Shown here piece after piece: positions 1 to 6,836 of a DNA stretch of 26,952 bases. Under the pieces are notes generated by a model. The model was given only the letters and a program-made list of their open reading frames with translations. It made no database searches and was not told the DNA's origin. Position numbers and translations under genes: made by a program. Positions within the stretch are counted from its first letter, which is position 1. Each line of letters starts with the position of its first letter. Source of the DNA: RGIG9079 sp964567845 (GTDB taxonomy: Bacteria > Bacteroidota > Bacteroidia > Bacteroidales > Marinifilaceae); contig CAZMOG010000021.1 of the NCBI GenBank assembly GCA_964567845.1, positions 1-26,952 on the forward strand. The letters are read 5' to 3'.

Positions 1-97
1 TTGAATTTTCCGGTTTAGCATTAACCTGATTGTAAACCACTACTGCAAAAGCTGCACAAATGGCAACTACTCCCATAATTTTAACTAGTTTCTTCAT
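1..97 (-). CDS. Small secreted peptide, NVEALA-like, 3' end outside window (partial)
   Basis: The reverse strand opens with ATG at 97-95 and stays open to the window edge, giving 32 residues beginning MKKLVKIMGVV. The start is Lys-rich, followed by a hydrophobic run rich in Ala and Val (about residues 8-21) and then YNQVNAKPEN. This N-terminus resembles the leader of the short Bacteroidetes NVEALA-family peptides, which share a MKK start, an Ala/Val core and an Asn-containing end. The defining NVEALA motif would lie beyond the window, so the family call is an inference; any small exported protein would fit. A TAnnTTTG-type -7 element lies upstream at 165-158, leaving a leader of roughly 55 nt. 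The opening of the frame and the signal-like leader are seen directly. Confidence 0.55.
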   Translation of the reverse strand, partial: MKKLVKIMGVVAICAAFAVVVYNQVNAKPENS

Positions 98-157
98 TAC
101 TTGTAAAATTAAATTGTTTTTAAAATTTTATATCCCGACACATCAGGAATAATGCCA

Positions 158-165
158 CAAATGTA
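158..165 (-). promoter_or_regulatory. Bacteroidetes-type -7 element (TACATTTG) for the small peptide gene
   Basis: Read on the minus strand the sequence is TACATTTG, an exact match to TAnnTTTG. A weaker TTTCG at 190-186 lies 20 bases upstream where a -33 element is expected. It sits about 60 bases before the ATG at 97. The match is seen; promoter activity is inferred. Confidence 0.45.
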
Positions 166-246
166 TAGTAAAAATTTCTGAAAAACGAAAATAAATTGTC
201 CTTTTTTGGGAACAATTGTTAAAATGTATTTTTACCGATGCTGTGG

Positions 247-271
247 AATAATAAAATTCTACTTTATTATT
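247..271. terminator. AT-only hairpin at the end of the frameshifted small gene
   Basis: AATAATAAA at 247-255 pairs perfectly with TTTATTATT at 263-271 around a 7-base loop, overlapping the TAG stop of the minus-strand gene. The stem has no GC pairs, so any terminator role is weak and inferred. Confidence 0.25.
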
Positions 272-505
272 ACCGGATTACTATCATCTGAACGAGACTT
301 AACCTTAGCAATCATTTCGGCAGAGATGCCCATTGCCACAAGATTACTCTCGTCACGCAGATCCTCCTGAGAAAGCACTGCATATAACGACTCTCCATCC
401 GATGTAATGATACTCTCTCGATTCAAGTTTAGTTTTACAGGCGTTTCATACAAACAGAATAAGCAACGCAAGAATTATCAACCCTAATTTTCTATTCATC
501 TCCAT
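259..505 (-). pseudogene. Small secreted protein gene with an apparent frameshift
   Basis: On the minus strand ATG codons at 505 and 499 (same frame) start a leader, MNRKLGLIILALLILFV, that looks like a complete signal sequence, but it ends at TGA 448-446. The +1 frame then carries a coding-like tail that ends in DDSNPVIIK at TAG 261-259. The tail has no ATG: in its frame, stops lie just upstream of 471 and only a TTG at 471 could start it. The two parts therefore look like one roughly 80-residue exported protein split by a one-base shift between about 471 and 449. A TAnnTTTG element at 530-523 would drive it. The family is not recognised. Alternatives are a sequencing error, a real mutation, or translational +1 frameshifting before TGA. 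The tail's amino-acid composition is normal for a real protein. Confidence 0.5.
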
Positions 506-522
506 ATAAGTTTTATCTTCGA

Positions 523-530
523 CAAATTTA
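523..530 (-). promoter_or_regulatory. -7 element (TAAATTTG) for the frameshifted small gene
   Basis: The minus strand reads TAAATTTG, matching TAnnTTTG, with TTG about 20 bases upstream at the -33 position. It lies 18 bases from the ATG at 505 and back to back with the plus-strand -7 element at 543-550, so the two promoters share DNA. Confidence 0.45.
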
Positions 531-542
531 ATCAACTTTTCG

Positions 543-550
543 TATCTTTG
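543..550 (+). promoter_or_regulatory. -7 element (TATCTTTG) for the M16 protease gene
   Basis: TATCTTTG matches TAnnTTTG exactly. A TTCGAC at 518-523, 19 bases upstream, could be the -33 element. Transcription would start near 555-560, at or after an ATG at 553, which argues that the true start codon is the ATG at 580. Confidence 0.5.
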
Positions 551-579
551 CAATGTATTTAGAAGCATACTATATCTCT

Positions 580-1806
580 ATGGGAAGTTATCAAATTGCA
601 AAATTATCTAATGGTCTGAGAATAATTCACCAATATACCCCGAACAAAGTGGCATATTGCGGATTGATTATTGGAGTTGGAAGCCGTGATGAACAAAAGA
701 ACGAGCACGGTTTGGCCCACTTCCTTGAACATGTTTTCTTTAAGGGTACGAAAAAACGAAGCGCACTGCAAATTTTACGCAGAATGGACCGGGTTGGAGG
801 TGATTTAAATGCCTACACCACAAAAGAGGAGACCTGTGTCTATTCTACTTTCTTAGCAAAAGATTATCCAAGAGCTGTTGAATTGCTTGCCGATTTGATA
901 TGCAACTCAACCTTTCCGGAACGTGAACTGGAACGTGAAAAACAGGTGGTAATCGACGAGATTTATTCCTATATGGACAACCCCTCCGAGGCTATTCTTG
1001 ATGATTTTGAAGAGGCTGTTTTCCGCGGTTACCCCATAGGAAGAAAGATTTTAGGGAGTGCCGAATCGGTAAAAAGCCTGACTCGCAGCGACATTCTTTC
1101 GTTTATTGAGCGTAACTACACAGCCGACAGAATGGTCCTCAGCTCGGTTGGAAATATCAGGTTCGAGAAGTTGGTGCAGCTGGCTGAGAAGTTTTTCTGT
1201 GGGGTTTCGAGCGAGGCCTCGCCCATTAAACGTATTGCCCCGGTAAACTACGAACCGATACAGGTTTACAACCCCGACGATTTGGCCCAGTGCTACTATA
1301 TGACAGGTAACAGGGCTTTTCACCAAAAGGAGAAGGAGCGGGTGGCATTGTCATTGCTTGTTGAGATGCTTGGCGGTAACAGCATGGGATCGAGATTGAA
1401 TTTGCGCCTACGAGAGAAGAACGGATTGGTTTACGAAATTGAGTCAAATTACACTCCATACTCGGATTCAGGTGTATTCAGTGTCTATTTTGCATGCGAT
1501 TCCCACAATCTGGAACGTTGCATTCGCCTATGCCATGAAGAGATGGCCAAACTTAGCGAAAAGAGCATTAACCCTGCCAAATTGGAGCGTTTCAAGGCAC
1601 AATACAAGGCGCAAATGGCTATTTCATCGGAGAATTACGAGGGCAGCATGCTTTCGATTGGCAAGAGCCTTTTAGTCTATGACAAAGTAGATGAGCTGGA
1701 GCGCATTTACGAGAAAATCGACGCTCTGACTCCAATGGATTTGCTCACAGCTGCCCGGATTGTTTTTGATCCGAAAAAACTTTCAAGCGTAACCTACGGA
1801 GTTTGA
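580..1806 (+). CDS. M16 family zinc metallopeptidase (processing-protease type)
   Basis: This 408-residue protein has the inverted zinc motif of M16 peptidases, HxxEH, seen as HFLEH at residues 47-51 (DNA 718-732). The third zinc ligand expected about 76 residues later fits Glu127 in VVIDEI. The length and the N-terminal LSNGLRI motif match the single-unit processing-protease branch (YmxG/PqqL-like, about 410 residues). The second half carries GLVYEIESNYTPY, typical of the non-catalytic M16 domain. M16 enzymes cut short peptides or presequences inside a two-domain clamp. There is no signal peptide, so a cytoplasmic site is likely. An in-frame ATG at 553 would add nine residues, but the -7 element at 543-550 places transcription start at about that point, so 580 is preferred. 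The substrate cannot be deduced; the M20 dipeptidase gene lies 39 bases downstream. Confidence 0.9.
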   Translation: MGSYQIAKLSNGLRIIHQYTPNKVAYCGLIIGVGSRDEQKNEHGLAHFLEHVFFKGTKKRSALQILRRMDRVGGDLNAYTTKEETCVYSTFLAKDYPRAVELLADLICNSTFPERELEREKQVVIDEIYSYMDNPSEAILDDFEEAVFRGYPIGRKILGSAESVKSLTRSDILSFIERNYTADRMVLSSVGNIRFEKLVQLAEKFFCGVSSEASPIKRIAPVNYEPIQVYNPDDLAQCYYMTGNRAFHQKEKERVALSLLVEMLGGNSMGSRLNLRLREKNGLVYEIESNYTPYSDSGVFSVYFACDSHNLERCIRLCHEEMAKLSEKSINPAKLERFKAQYKAQMAISSENYEGSMLSIGKSLLVYDKVDELERIYEKIDALTPMDLLTAARIVFDPKKLSSVTYGV

Positions 1807-1818
1807 CAGATAAATAAC

Positions 1819-1826
1819 TACATTTG
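1819..1826 (+). promoter_or_regulatory. -7 element (TACATTTG) for the M20 dipeptidase cluster
   Basis: TACATTTG lies 19 bases before the ATG at 1846 and matches TAnnTTTG. No convincing -33 element stands 19-21 bases upstream, so this could be a weak or chance promoter. Confidence 0.4.
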
Positions 1827-1845
1827 CGATAAACAATAAAACAGT

Positions 1846-3195
1846 ATGATAAAACAATACATTGAGCAGAACGAGGCGAACATGTTAGAGGAGTTGTTCA
1901 GCCTTATCAGAATACCAAGCATTAGTGCAAAACCGGAACACCACAGCGACATGATTCGTTGTGCAGAGCGTTGGAAAGAGTTGCTTTTGAAGGCAGGAGC
2001 CGACAAGGTTGAAATCATGCCCTCGAAGGGTAATCCTATTGTCTATGGAGAGAAGATTATAGATCCAAATGCCAAGACAATCCTGATATATTCACACTAC
2101 GATGTTATGCCTGCCGAGCCGCTTGAACTTTGGAAAAGCAACCCATTCGAGCCCGAGATTCGCGATGGCCATATCTGGGCACGTGGAGCCGACGACGACA
2201 AGGGTCAGACATTCATTCAGGTAAAGGCATTCGAGTATGTTGCAAAGAACGGTCTGCTTAAAAACAACGTTAAGTTCATTTTCGAGGGCGAGGAGGAGAT
2301 TGGTTCCCCAAGCCTTGAATCGTTCTGCGAAGAGCACAAAGAGCTTTTGAAAGCCGACATTATATTGGTTTCCGACACAAGCATGTTAGGGGCGGATATG
2401 CCATCGTTAACCACCGGATTGCGAGGCTTGGCATATTGGGAAATCGAGGTTACCGGTCCTAATCGCGACCTGCATTCGGGCCACTTTGGAGGAGCTGTTG
2501 CAAATCCGATTAACGTGCTTTGCGGAATAATCGACAAGGTTGTTGACAAAGATGGTCGCATAACCATCCCCGGTTTCTATGATGACGTTCTTGACGTTCC
2601 CCAAGCCGAGCGCGACATGATTGCATCAATCCCATTCAACGAGGAGCGTTACAAAAAGGCTATCGATGTAGAGGAGCTATTTGGCGAGAAGGGTTACAGC
2701 ACTCTTGAAAGAAACAGTTGCCGTCCATCGTTCGATGTTTGCGGTATTTGGGGTGGATATACGGGCGAGGGCGCAAAGACAGTCCTTCCCTCAAAGGCAT
2801 ACGCAAAGGTATCATGCCGACTGGTAGCCAATCAGGACCACCACAAAATCTCGGAGATGTTTGCCAACTATATCCAAAGCATTGCCCCAAAGAGCGTAAA
2901 GGTAAAGGTTACCCCAATGCATGGAGGCCAGGGATATGTATGCCCTATTGACCTACCGGCATACAAGGCTGCAGAGAAGGGATTTGAAAAGGCATTCGGC
3001 AAAAAGCCTTTGGCTGTGCGTCGTGGTGGAAGCATTCCAATTATTGCCACCTTTGAGCAGATTTTGGGAATCAAGACCATTCTGATGGGATTCGGTCTGG
3101 AGTCAAATGCAATTCACTCTCCAAACGAAAACATACCTCTCAACATTATCCGCAAAGGTATCGAGGCTGTCGTTGAGTTCCACAAAAACTTCTGA
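1846..3195 (+). CDS. M20 family metallodipeptidase
   Basis: This 449-residue protein shows the full M20 co-catalytic metal site in order: His84 in YSHYDVMP, the bridging Asp117 in GADDDKG, the catalytic and ligand glutamates in FEGEEEIGS (Glu150/Glu151), Asp177 in VSDTSM and His424 in HSPNENIPL. The central insert with LHSGHFGGAVANP is the dimerisation domain. Architecture and length match the cytosolic non-specific dipeptidase/CNDP-like branch, which cleaves short peptides. There is no signal peptide. Only one base separates its stop from the next ATG at 3197, so it is co-transcribed with the DUF4922 and SpoIID-like genes. With an AmpG-like permease downstream, a role in breaking down imported muropeptide stem peptides is a reasonable inference, but general peptide turnover is equally possible. 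Confidence 0.9.
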   Translation: MIKQYIEQNEANMLEELFSLIRIPSISAKPEHHSDMIRCAERWKELLLKAGADKVEIMPSKGNPIVYGEKIIDPNAKTILIYSHYDVMPAEPLELWKSNPFEPEIRDGHIWARGADDDKGQTFIQVKAFEYVAKNGLLKNNVKFIFEGEEEIGSPSLESFCEEHKELLKADIILVSDTSMLGADMPSLTTGLRGLAYWEIEVTGPNRDLHSGHFGGAVANPINVLCGIIDKVVDKDGRITIPGFYDDVLDVPQAERDMIASIPFNEERYKKAIDVEELFGEKGYSTLERNSCRPSFDVCGIWGGYTGEGAKTVLPSKAYAKVSCRLVANQDHHKISEMFANYIQSIAPKSVKVKVTPMHGGQGYVCPIDLPAYKAAEKGFEKAFGKKPLAVRRGGSIPIIATFEQILGIKTILMGFGLESNAIHSPNENIPLNIIRKGIEAVVEFHKNF

Positions 3196-3196
3196 C

Positions 3197-4102
3197 ATGA
3201 GTCAAATTGAGGAGTTTTTTGGTAAGGAGTTGGAGCGATGGGAAACCGCAGCTGCAGGATACAAAAACCTTGAAAAGATAGTAACAGCAAGTGTTGATTG
3301 CGGCGAATATAAAATTCGCCTGCAATTCAACCCTGCACGCATAGTATCGACAGGAGCAAAAATCGATGCTGCCACAATCAAAGAACGCAAATGCTTCCTG
3401 TGCGAAACAAACAGGGTTCCTGAACAGCACTACATGCCATGGAGTCTGCCCGGCAGCAACCGCAACTACCAGATATGCGTAAACCCCTTCCCCATATTCA
3501 AACGCCACTTCACTGTGGCCGACCAGTGCCACACACCTCAACAAATAAACGGCAGAGTAAAGGATTTATTGGGGTTAGCCTTTGACTTTCAGGAATACAC
3601 CGCTTTCTATAACGGTCCCAAAAGCGGAGCATCGGCCCCCGACCATGCCCATTTTCAATTAATTCCACGAGGTGAAATGCCCATTGAAGAGGATTGCAAG
3701 AATCCACATTTGGTTATATCTACAGAAAACCCTGCTGTTGCTCACTTCTGTGCCAACTATATGCGCAGGGCTACGCTCATAAAAGCCGCAACTCCGACAG
3801 AAGCGGTTAAACTATTTGAGCAGGAGCTGACCAAATATCGGGTAAACGAGGGTGATACCGAGGTGCGCATGAATTTGATTGCATGGTATGAAAACCAAAC
3901 GTACCACTTGGTGTTTATGCCTCGCACAGAACATCGCCCCAAAGAGTTTTTCCTTGAAGAGCCGGACAAAATAATGTTCAGTCCGGGAGCCGTTGATATG
4001 GGCGGACTGATTATCGCCCCCCGAGAAATTGATTTTGAAAAATATAAATCGGCCGAGCTTTTAAAAGAGCTTTACGCACAAGTCTCGTCCACAAACCAAT
4101 AA
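3197..4102 (+). CDS. DUF4922 protein, HIT/GalT-like nucleotidyltransferase or phosphorylase fold
   Basis: This 301-residue protein has a CFLC pair (Cys66, Cys69), then NPFPIFKRHFTV at 96-107, and a histidine-triad segment PDHAHFQLIPRG (His150, His152, Gln154) after YNGPKSGAS. The H-x-H-x-Q arrangement and the preceding GP-SGAS segment resemble Ap4A phosphorylase and GalT-type enzymes of the HIT superfamily, where the middle His (here His152) forms a nucleotidyl adduct. I match it to the Bacteroidetes DUF4922 family, for which I know no defined reaction. The reading frame stays open upstream to 3107, inside the M20 gene, but ATG 3197, one base after the M20 stop, gives the natural start. It sits 3 bases before the SpoIID-like gene and near an AmpG-like transporter, hinting at sugar-phosphate or nucleotide-sugar chemistry in muropeptide recycling. 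That role is inference only. Confidence 0.75.
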   Translation: MSQIEEFFGKELERWETAAAGYKNLEKIVTASVDCGEYKIRLQFNPARIVSTGAKIDAATIKERKCFLCETNRVPEQHYMPWSLPGSNRNYQICVNPFPIFKRHFTVADQCHTPQQINGRVKDLLGLAFDFQEYTAFYNGPKSGASAPDHAHFQLIPRGEMPIEEDCKNPHLVISTENPAVAHFCANYMRRATLIKAATPTEAVKLFEQELTKYRVNEGDTEVRMNLIAWYENQTYHLVFMPRTEHRPKEFFLEEPDKIMFSPGAVDMGGLIIAPREIDFEKYKSAELLKELYAQVSSTNQ

Positions 4103-4105
4103 CCG

Positions 4106-5416
4106 ATGAAAATCGACCAACCCAATATACAAGTTGGCATTATGTTTGCCAATACGATAGAGTTTCAGCTTAATGGTGAATTCAAGGATTCGCTTGGCAA
4201 CCGCATAAAGGATTTTCATGGAACAATCAAGCAGGATAAAAGCGGAGCCGTTACCCTGAATGGCAAACCGACAACAATTCCCCTTAGCTTCGAACCCATT
4301 GACGTACAACATGCCGACTTCGACCTGTTGAACGTAACCATAGGAATAAACTTCCATTGGGAGCGCAATGAGAACCAAAAATTCAAAGGAACGCTAAAAT
4401 TTATAGACGAGGGCTCACACCTTACAGCTGTAAATGAGTTACCATTAGAGCTATACTTGCAGAGTGTAATATCGTCGGAAATGAGTGCAAACTCGCCCAA
4501 AGAGTTGCTTAAAGCCCATGCTGTAATATCGCGTAGTTGGCTGCTTGCGCAACGCGAAAAGCAGAAAGAGTTGAATGGAGCAAAGCAAATCCGCAACAGC
4601 GAAAAGGGCGAACGCATTGAGTGGTGGGATCGCGAAGATCATCTGAACTTCGACGTATGTGCCGACGACCACTGCCAACGCTACCAGGGAATCAGCAACG
4701 CCTCAACACCACAAGTCATAGAGGCTCTAAAAACCACACATGGCGAAGTATTGACATTCAACGGCAAAATATGCGATGCCCGCTTCTCAAAATGTTGTGG
4801 CGGTATAACAGAACTTTTCGAATCGGCATGGGAAGAGGCAGAACACCCCTACCTTGCCAAAGTAATCGATGCCCCTATCAGCCAGGCCTCGCCCATAAAA
4901 ATCGAGAGTGAAGAGCAGGCAAAAGAGTGGATAATGCAAGGTTCAAAGGATAGTTTCTGCAACACCACCGACAAAAACATTTTAGGCACTGTTCTAAATA
5001 ATTACGATTTGGAGACCCCTGACTTTTACCGTTGGAAAGTAACCTACACAACCAAGGAGCTATCGGAACTTATTGCCAAAAGATTGGGTTACTCCTTTGG
5101 AACCATTGAAGATTTGGTACCGATTGAACGGGGAGTGTCGGGACGCTTGACCAAACTAAAAATTGTCGGAACCGAACGAACCGAGATTATCGGGAAAGAG
5201 TTGTTCATCAGGAAAGCCCTTTCCGAGAGTCACCTATATAGCTCGGCATTTGTTATTGAACAAAATGAACAAGGCTTTACCCTGCATGGCGCAGGCTGGG
5301 GTCATGGTGTTGGATTGTGCCAGATTGGAGCTGCCGTTATGGCAAGCAAGGGTTACTCATATCAACAGATTCTTGCCCACTACTTCCCCGGCTCCACCCT
5401 AACGGAATTATACTAA
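4106..5416 (+). CDS. SpoIID/LytB-domain protein lacking a signal peptide
   Basis: This 436-residue protein contains a SpoIID core: LPLELYLQSVISSEMS with Glu125 in the position of the catalytic Glu of SpoIID lytic transglycosylases, then PKELLKAHAVISRSW, and near the C-terminus GWGHGVGLCQIGA (397-409) followed by HYFPGSTL. A possible zinc cluster is His179, Cys185, His189 and Cys190. SpoIID family members cut glycan strands of peptidoglycan, usually those lacking stem peptides. Here the N-terminus (MKIDQPNIQVG) has no signal peptide or membrane anchor, so the protein appears cytoplasmic, which is unusual for this activity. The start is 3 bases after the DUF4922 stop, with no in-frame upstream ATG that would add a leader. 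The context of dipeptidase, HIT-like enzyme and AmpG-like permease suggests action on imported muropeptides; that is inference. Confidence 0.85.
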   Translation: MKIDQPNIQVGIMFANTIEFQLNGEFKDSLGNRIKDFHGTIKQDKSGAVTLNGKPTTIPLSFEPIDVQHADFDLLNVTIGINFHWERNENQKFKGTLKFIDEGSHLTAVNELPLELYLQSVISSEMSANSPKELLKAHAVISRSWLLAQREKQKELNGAKQIRNSEKGERIEWWDREDHLNFDVCADDHCQRYQGISNASTPQVIEALKTTHGEVLTFNGKICDARFSKCCGGITELFESAWEEAEHPYLAKVIDAPISQASPIKIESEEQAKEWIMQGSKDSFCNTTDKNILGTVLNNYDLETPDFYRWKVTYTTKELSELIAKRLGYSFGTIEDLVPIERGVSGRLTKLKIVGTERTEIIGKELFIRKALSESHLYSSAFVIEQNEQGFTLHGAGWGHGVGLCQIGAAVMASKGYSYQQILAHYFPGSTLTELY

Positions 5417-5438
5417 CGGCTTTCTTGCATGTTTTTTA

Positions 5439-5446
5439 TACCTTTG
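5439..5446 (+). promoter_or_regulatory. -7 element (TACCTTTG) for the AmpG-like gene
   Basis: TACCTTTG matches TAnnTTTG and stands 68 bases before the ATG at 5514, in the 97-base gap after the SpoIID-like gene. No clear -33 element is present. It implies the transporter can be transcribed separately from the upstream cluster. Confidence 0.4.
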
Positions 5447-5513
5447 TAGCTAAAGGCACGACAAGAAGTCGTACAAGCATAACCCGAAGCGGTAAGAATT
5501 AAAAACATATAAC

Positions 5514-6779
5514 ATGAAGAAGAGTAACGGATGGTGTTGGGTCCCCACACTATATTTTGCAGAGGGACTGCCCTACGTAATAGTAATGAATGTGGCAGTG
5601 GCAATGTATGCCCGATTGGGAATATCAAACAGCGATATTGCCCTATACACAAGCTATCTATACCTGCCATGGGTAATAAAACCCCTATGGAGCCCCATTG
5701 TAGATATGTTCAAAAGCAAACGATGGTGGATAATAGCCATGCAAATACTTATCGGTGGAGGGTTGGCCGGAGTTGCCATGCTTCTCCCTGCCCCCGATTT
5801 CTTCCGCTACACTCTGGCTTTCTTTTGGTTATTGGCCTTTGCCTCGGCAACCCACGACATTGCCGCCGACGGCTTTTACATGCTTGGGCTTAACCAAGAG
5901 CGACAAGCATACTTTGTGGGAATCAGAAACACCTTCTATCGCTTGGCAGTAATTGCCGGCCAAGGAGGAGTTGTAATGGTTGCCGGCATGCTTGAAAAAC
6001 GCTATTTTGCAATCGAACCCAAAGCACTCTACTACCCCGAAGGTTGGGCAGTTGCTATAGGTGTAACCTCCATTCTGTTTATACTTATTGCCCTGCTTCA
6101 CATGCGGACACTGCCACGTCCAAGTGCTGATTCAATGCGGCTTACAGGGCCAATGGGCGAGGCCTCGTTCATAAAAATCTTTGCAAATTTCTTTAAGAAA
6201 CCCGGCATTGTTGTTGCTCTGCTATTCATTTTGCTCTTCCGCTTTGCCGAGGCACAATTGGTCAAGCTCTCATCGCCATTCCTACTGGACAAAGTGCAAA
6301 ACGGAGGATTAGGATTGGAAACAACCCAAGTAGGATTCATATATGGCACTTTGGGTGTTATTGCCCTTACCGTTGGTGGAATTTTGGGAGGAATTGCCAT
6401 TTCGAAAAAGGGGTTAAACTACTGGATGTGGCCAATGACCATCGCCATGAACGTTCCCAATTTGGTATATTTGTGGATGGCATGGGCTCTTCCCGAAAGT
6501 TCGGTGGCAATATCGACCTGCGTATGTATCGAGCAGCTTGGCTATGGTTTTGGATTCACCGCCCTAACTTGTTTTATGTTGCAGTTCAGCCAAGGCAAAA
6601 ACGCCACAGCAAACTATTCGCTATGCACCGGATTTATGGCACTTGGTATGATGCTTCCGGGTATGATGTCGGGATATATTCAGGAGCATATCGGTTACAT
6701 TGGTTTCTTCCAATGGATTATGATTAGCACCATCCCCGCCTTTATAATCACCGCCTTCGCCAAAAAACAACTGAAATAA
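5514..6779 (+). CDS. AmpG-like MFS transporter, probable muropeptide or amino-sugar permease
   Basis: This 421-residue protein has about 12 hydrophobic segments separated by short loops. The opening LYFAEGLPYVIV, the loop-2/3 region LPWVIKPLWSP and the ATHDIAADG segment after TM4 are characteristic of the AmpG branch of the major facilitator superfamily, whose members carry GlcNAc-anhydroMurNAc peptides across the inner membrane; Bacteroidetes relatives also import free MurNAc. The central cytoplasmic loop is around residues 195-220. It follows the SpoIID-like gene by 97 bases and has its own -7 element. The neighbourhood supports cell-wall recycling. The exact substrate (anhydro-muropeptide, MurNAc or another) cannot be read from the sequence. 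Confidence 0.82.
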   Translation: MKKSNGWCWVPTLYFAEGLPYVIVMNVAVAMYARLGISNSDIALYTSYLYLPWVIKPLWSPIVDMFKSKRWWIIAMQILIGGGLAGVAMLLPAPDFFRYTLAFFWLLAFASATHDIAADGFYMLGLNQERQAYFVGIRNTFYRLAVIAGQGGVVMVAGMLEKRYFAIEPKALYYPEGWAVAIGVTSILFILIALLHMRTLPRPSADSMRLTGPMGEASFIKIFANFFKKPGIVVALLFILLFRFAEAQLVKLSSPFLLDKVQNGGLGLETTQVGFIYGTLGVIALTVGGILGGIAISKKGLNYWMWPMTIAMNVPNLVYLWMAWALPESSVAISTCVCIEQLGYGFGFTALTCFMLQFSQGKNATANYSLCTGFMALGMMLPGMMSGYIQEHIGYIGFFQWIMISTIPAFIITAFAKKQLK

Positions 6780-6794
6780 CAATTTATATAGACG

Positions 6795-6828
6795 CACTGC
6801 ATAAAATACTCAATCCACTGCGTAAAAT
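6795..6828. repeat. Direct repeat with 21-bp period upstream of propeller lipoprotein gene
   Basis: CACTGCATAAAAT at 6795-6807 is repeated as CACTGCGTAAAAT at 6816-6828, 12 of 13 bases identical. The centre-to-centre distance of 21 bp, two helical turns, places both copies on one DNA face. They end 9 bases before the ATG at 6837, so they may be regulator or alternative sigma-factor sites. The role is inferred. Confidence 0.5.
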
Positions 6829-6836
6829 GTAAAGAC

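Noticed and set aside
553..579. Nine-residue extension of the M16 protease from ATG 553
   Set aside because: The codon sits 2 bases after a -7 element, so it is probably at or upstream of the transcript start; ATG 580 begins at the usual family N-terminus.
3107..3196. Longer N-terminus for the DUF4922 protein
   Set aside because: It would overlap the M20 gene by about 90 bases; the ATG at 3197, one base after the M20 stop, fits the family start.
5458..5472. Small hairpin ACGAC-AAGAA-GTCGT in the leader of the AmpG-like gene
   Set aside because: Only a 5-bp stem, common by chance; no riboswitch or terminator features around it.
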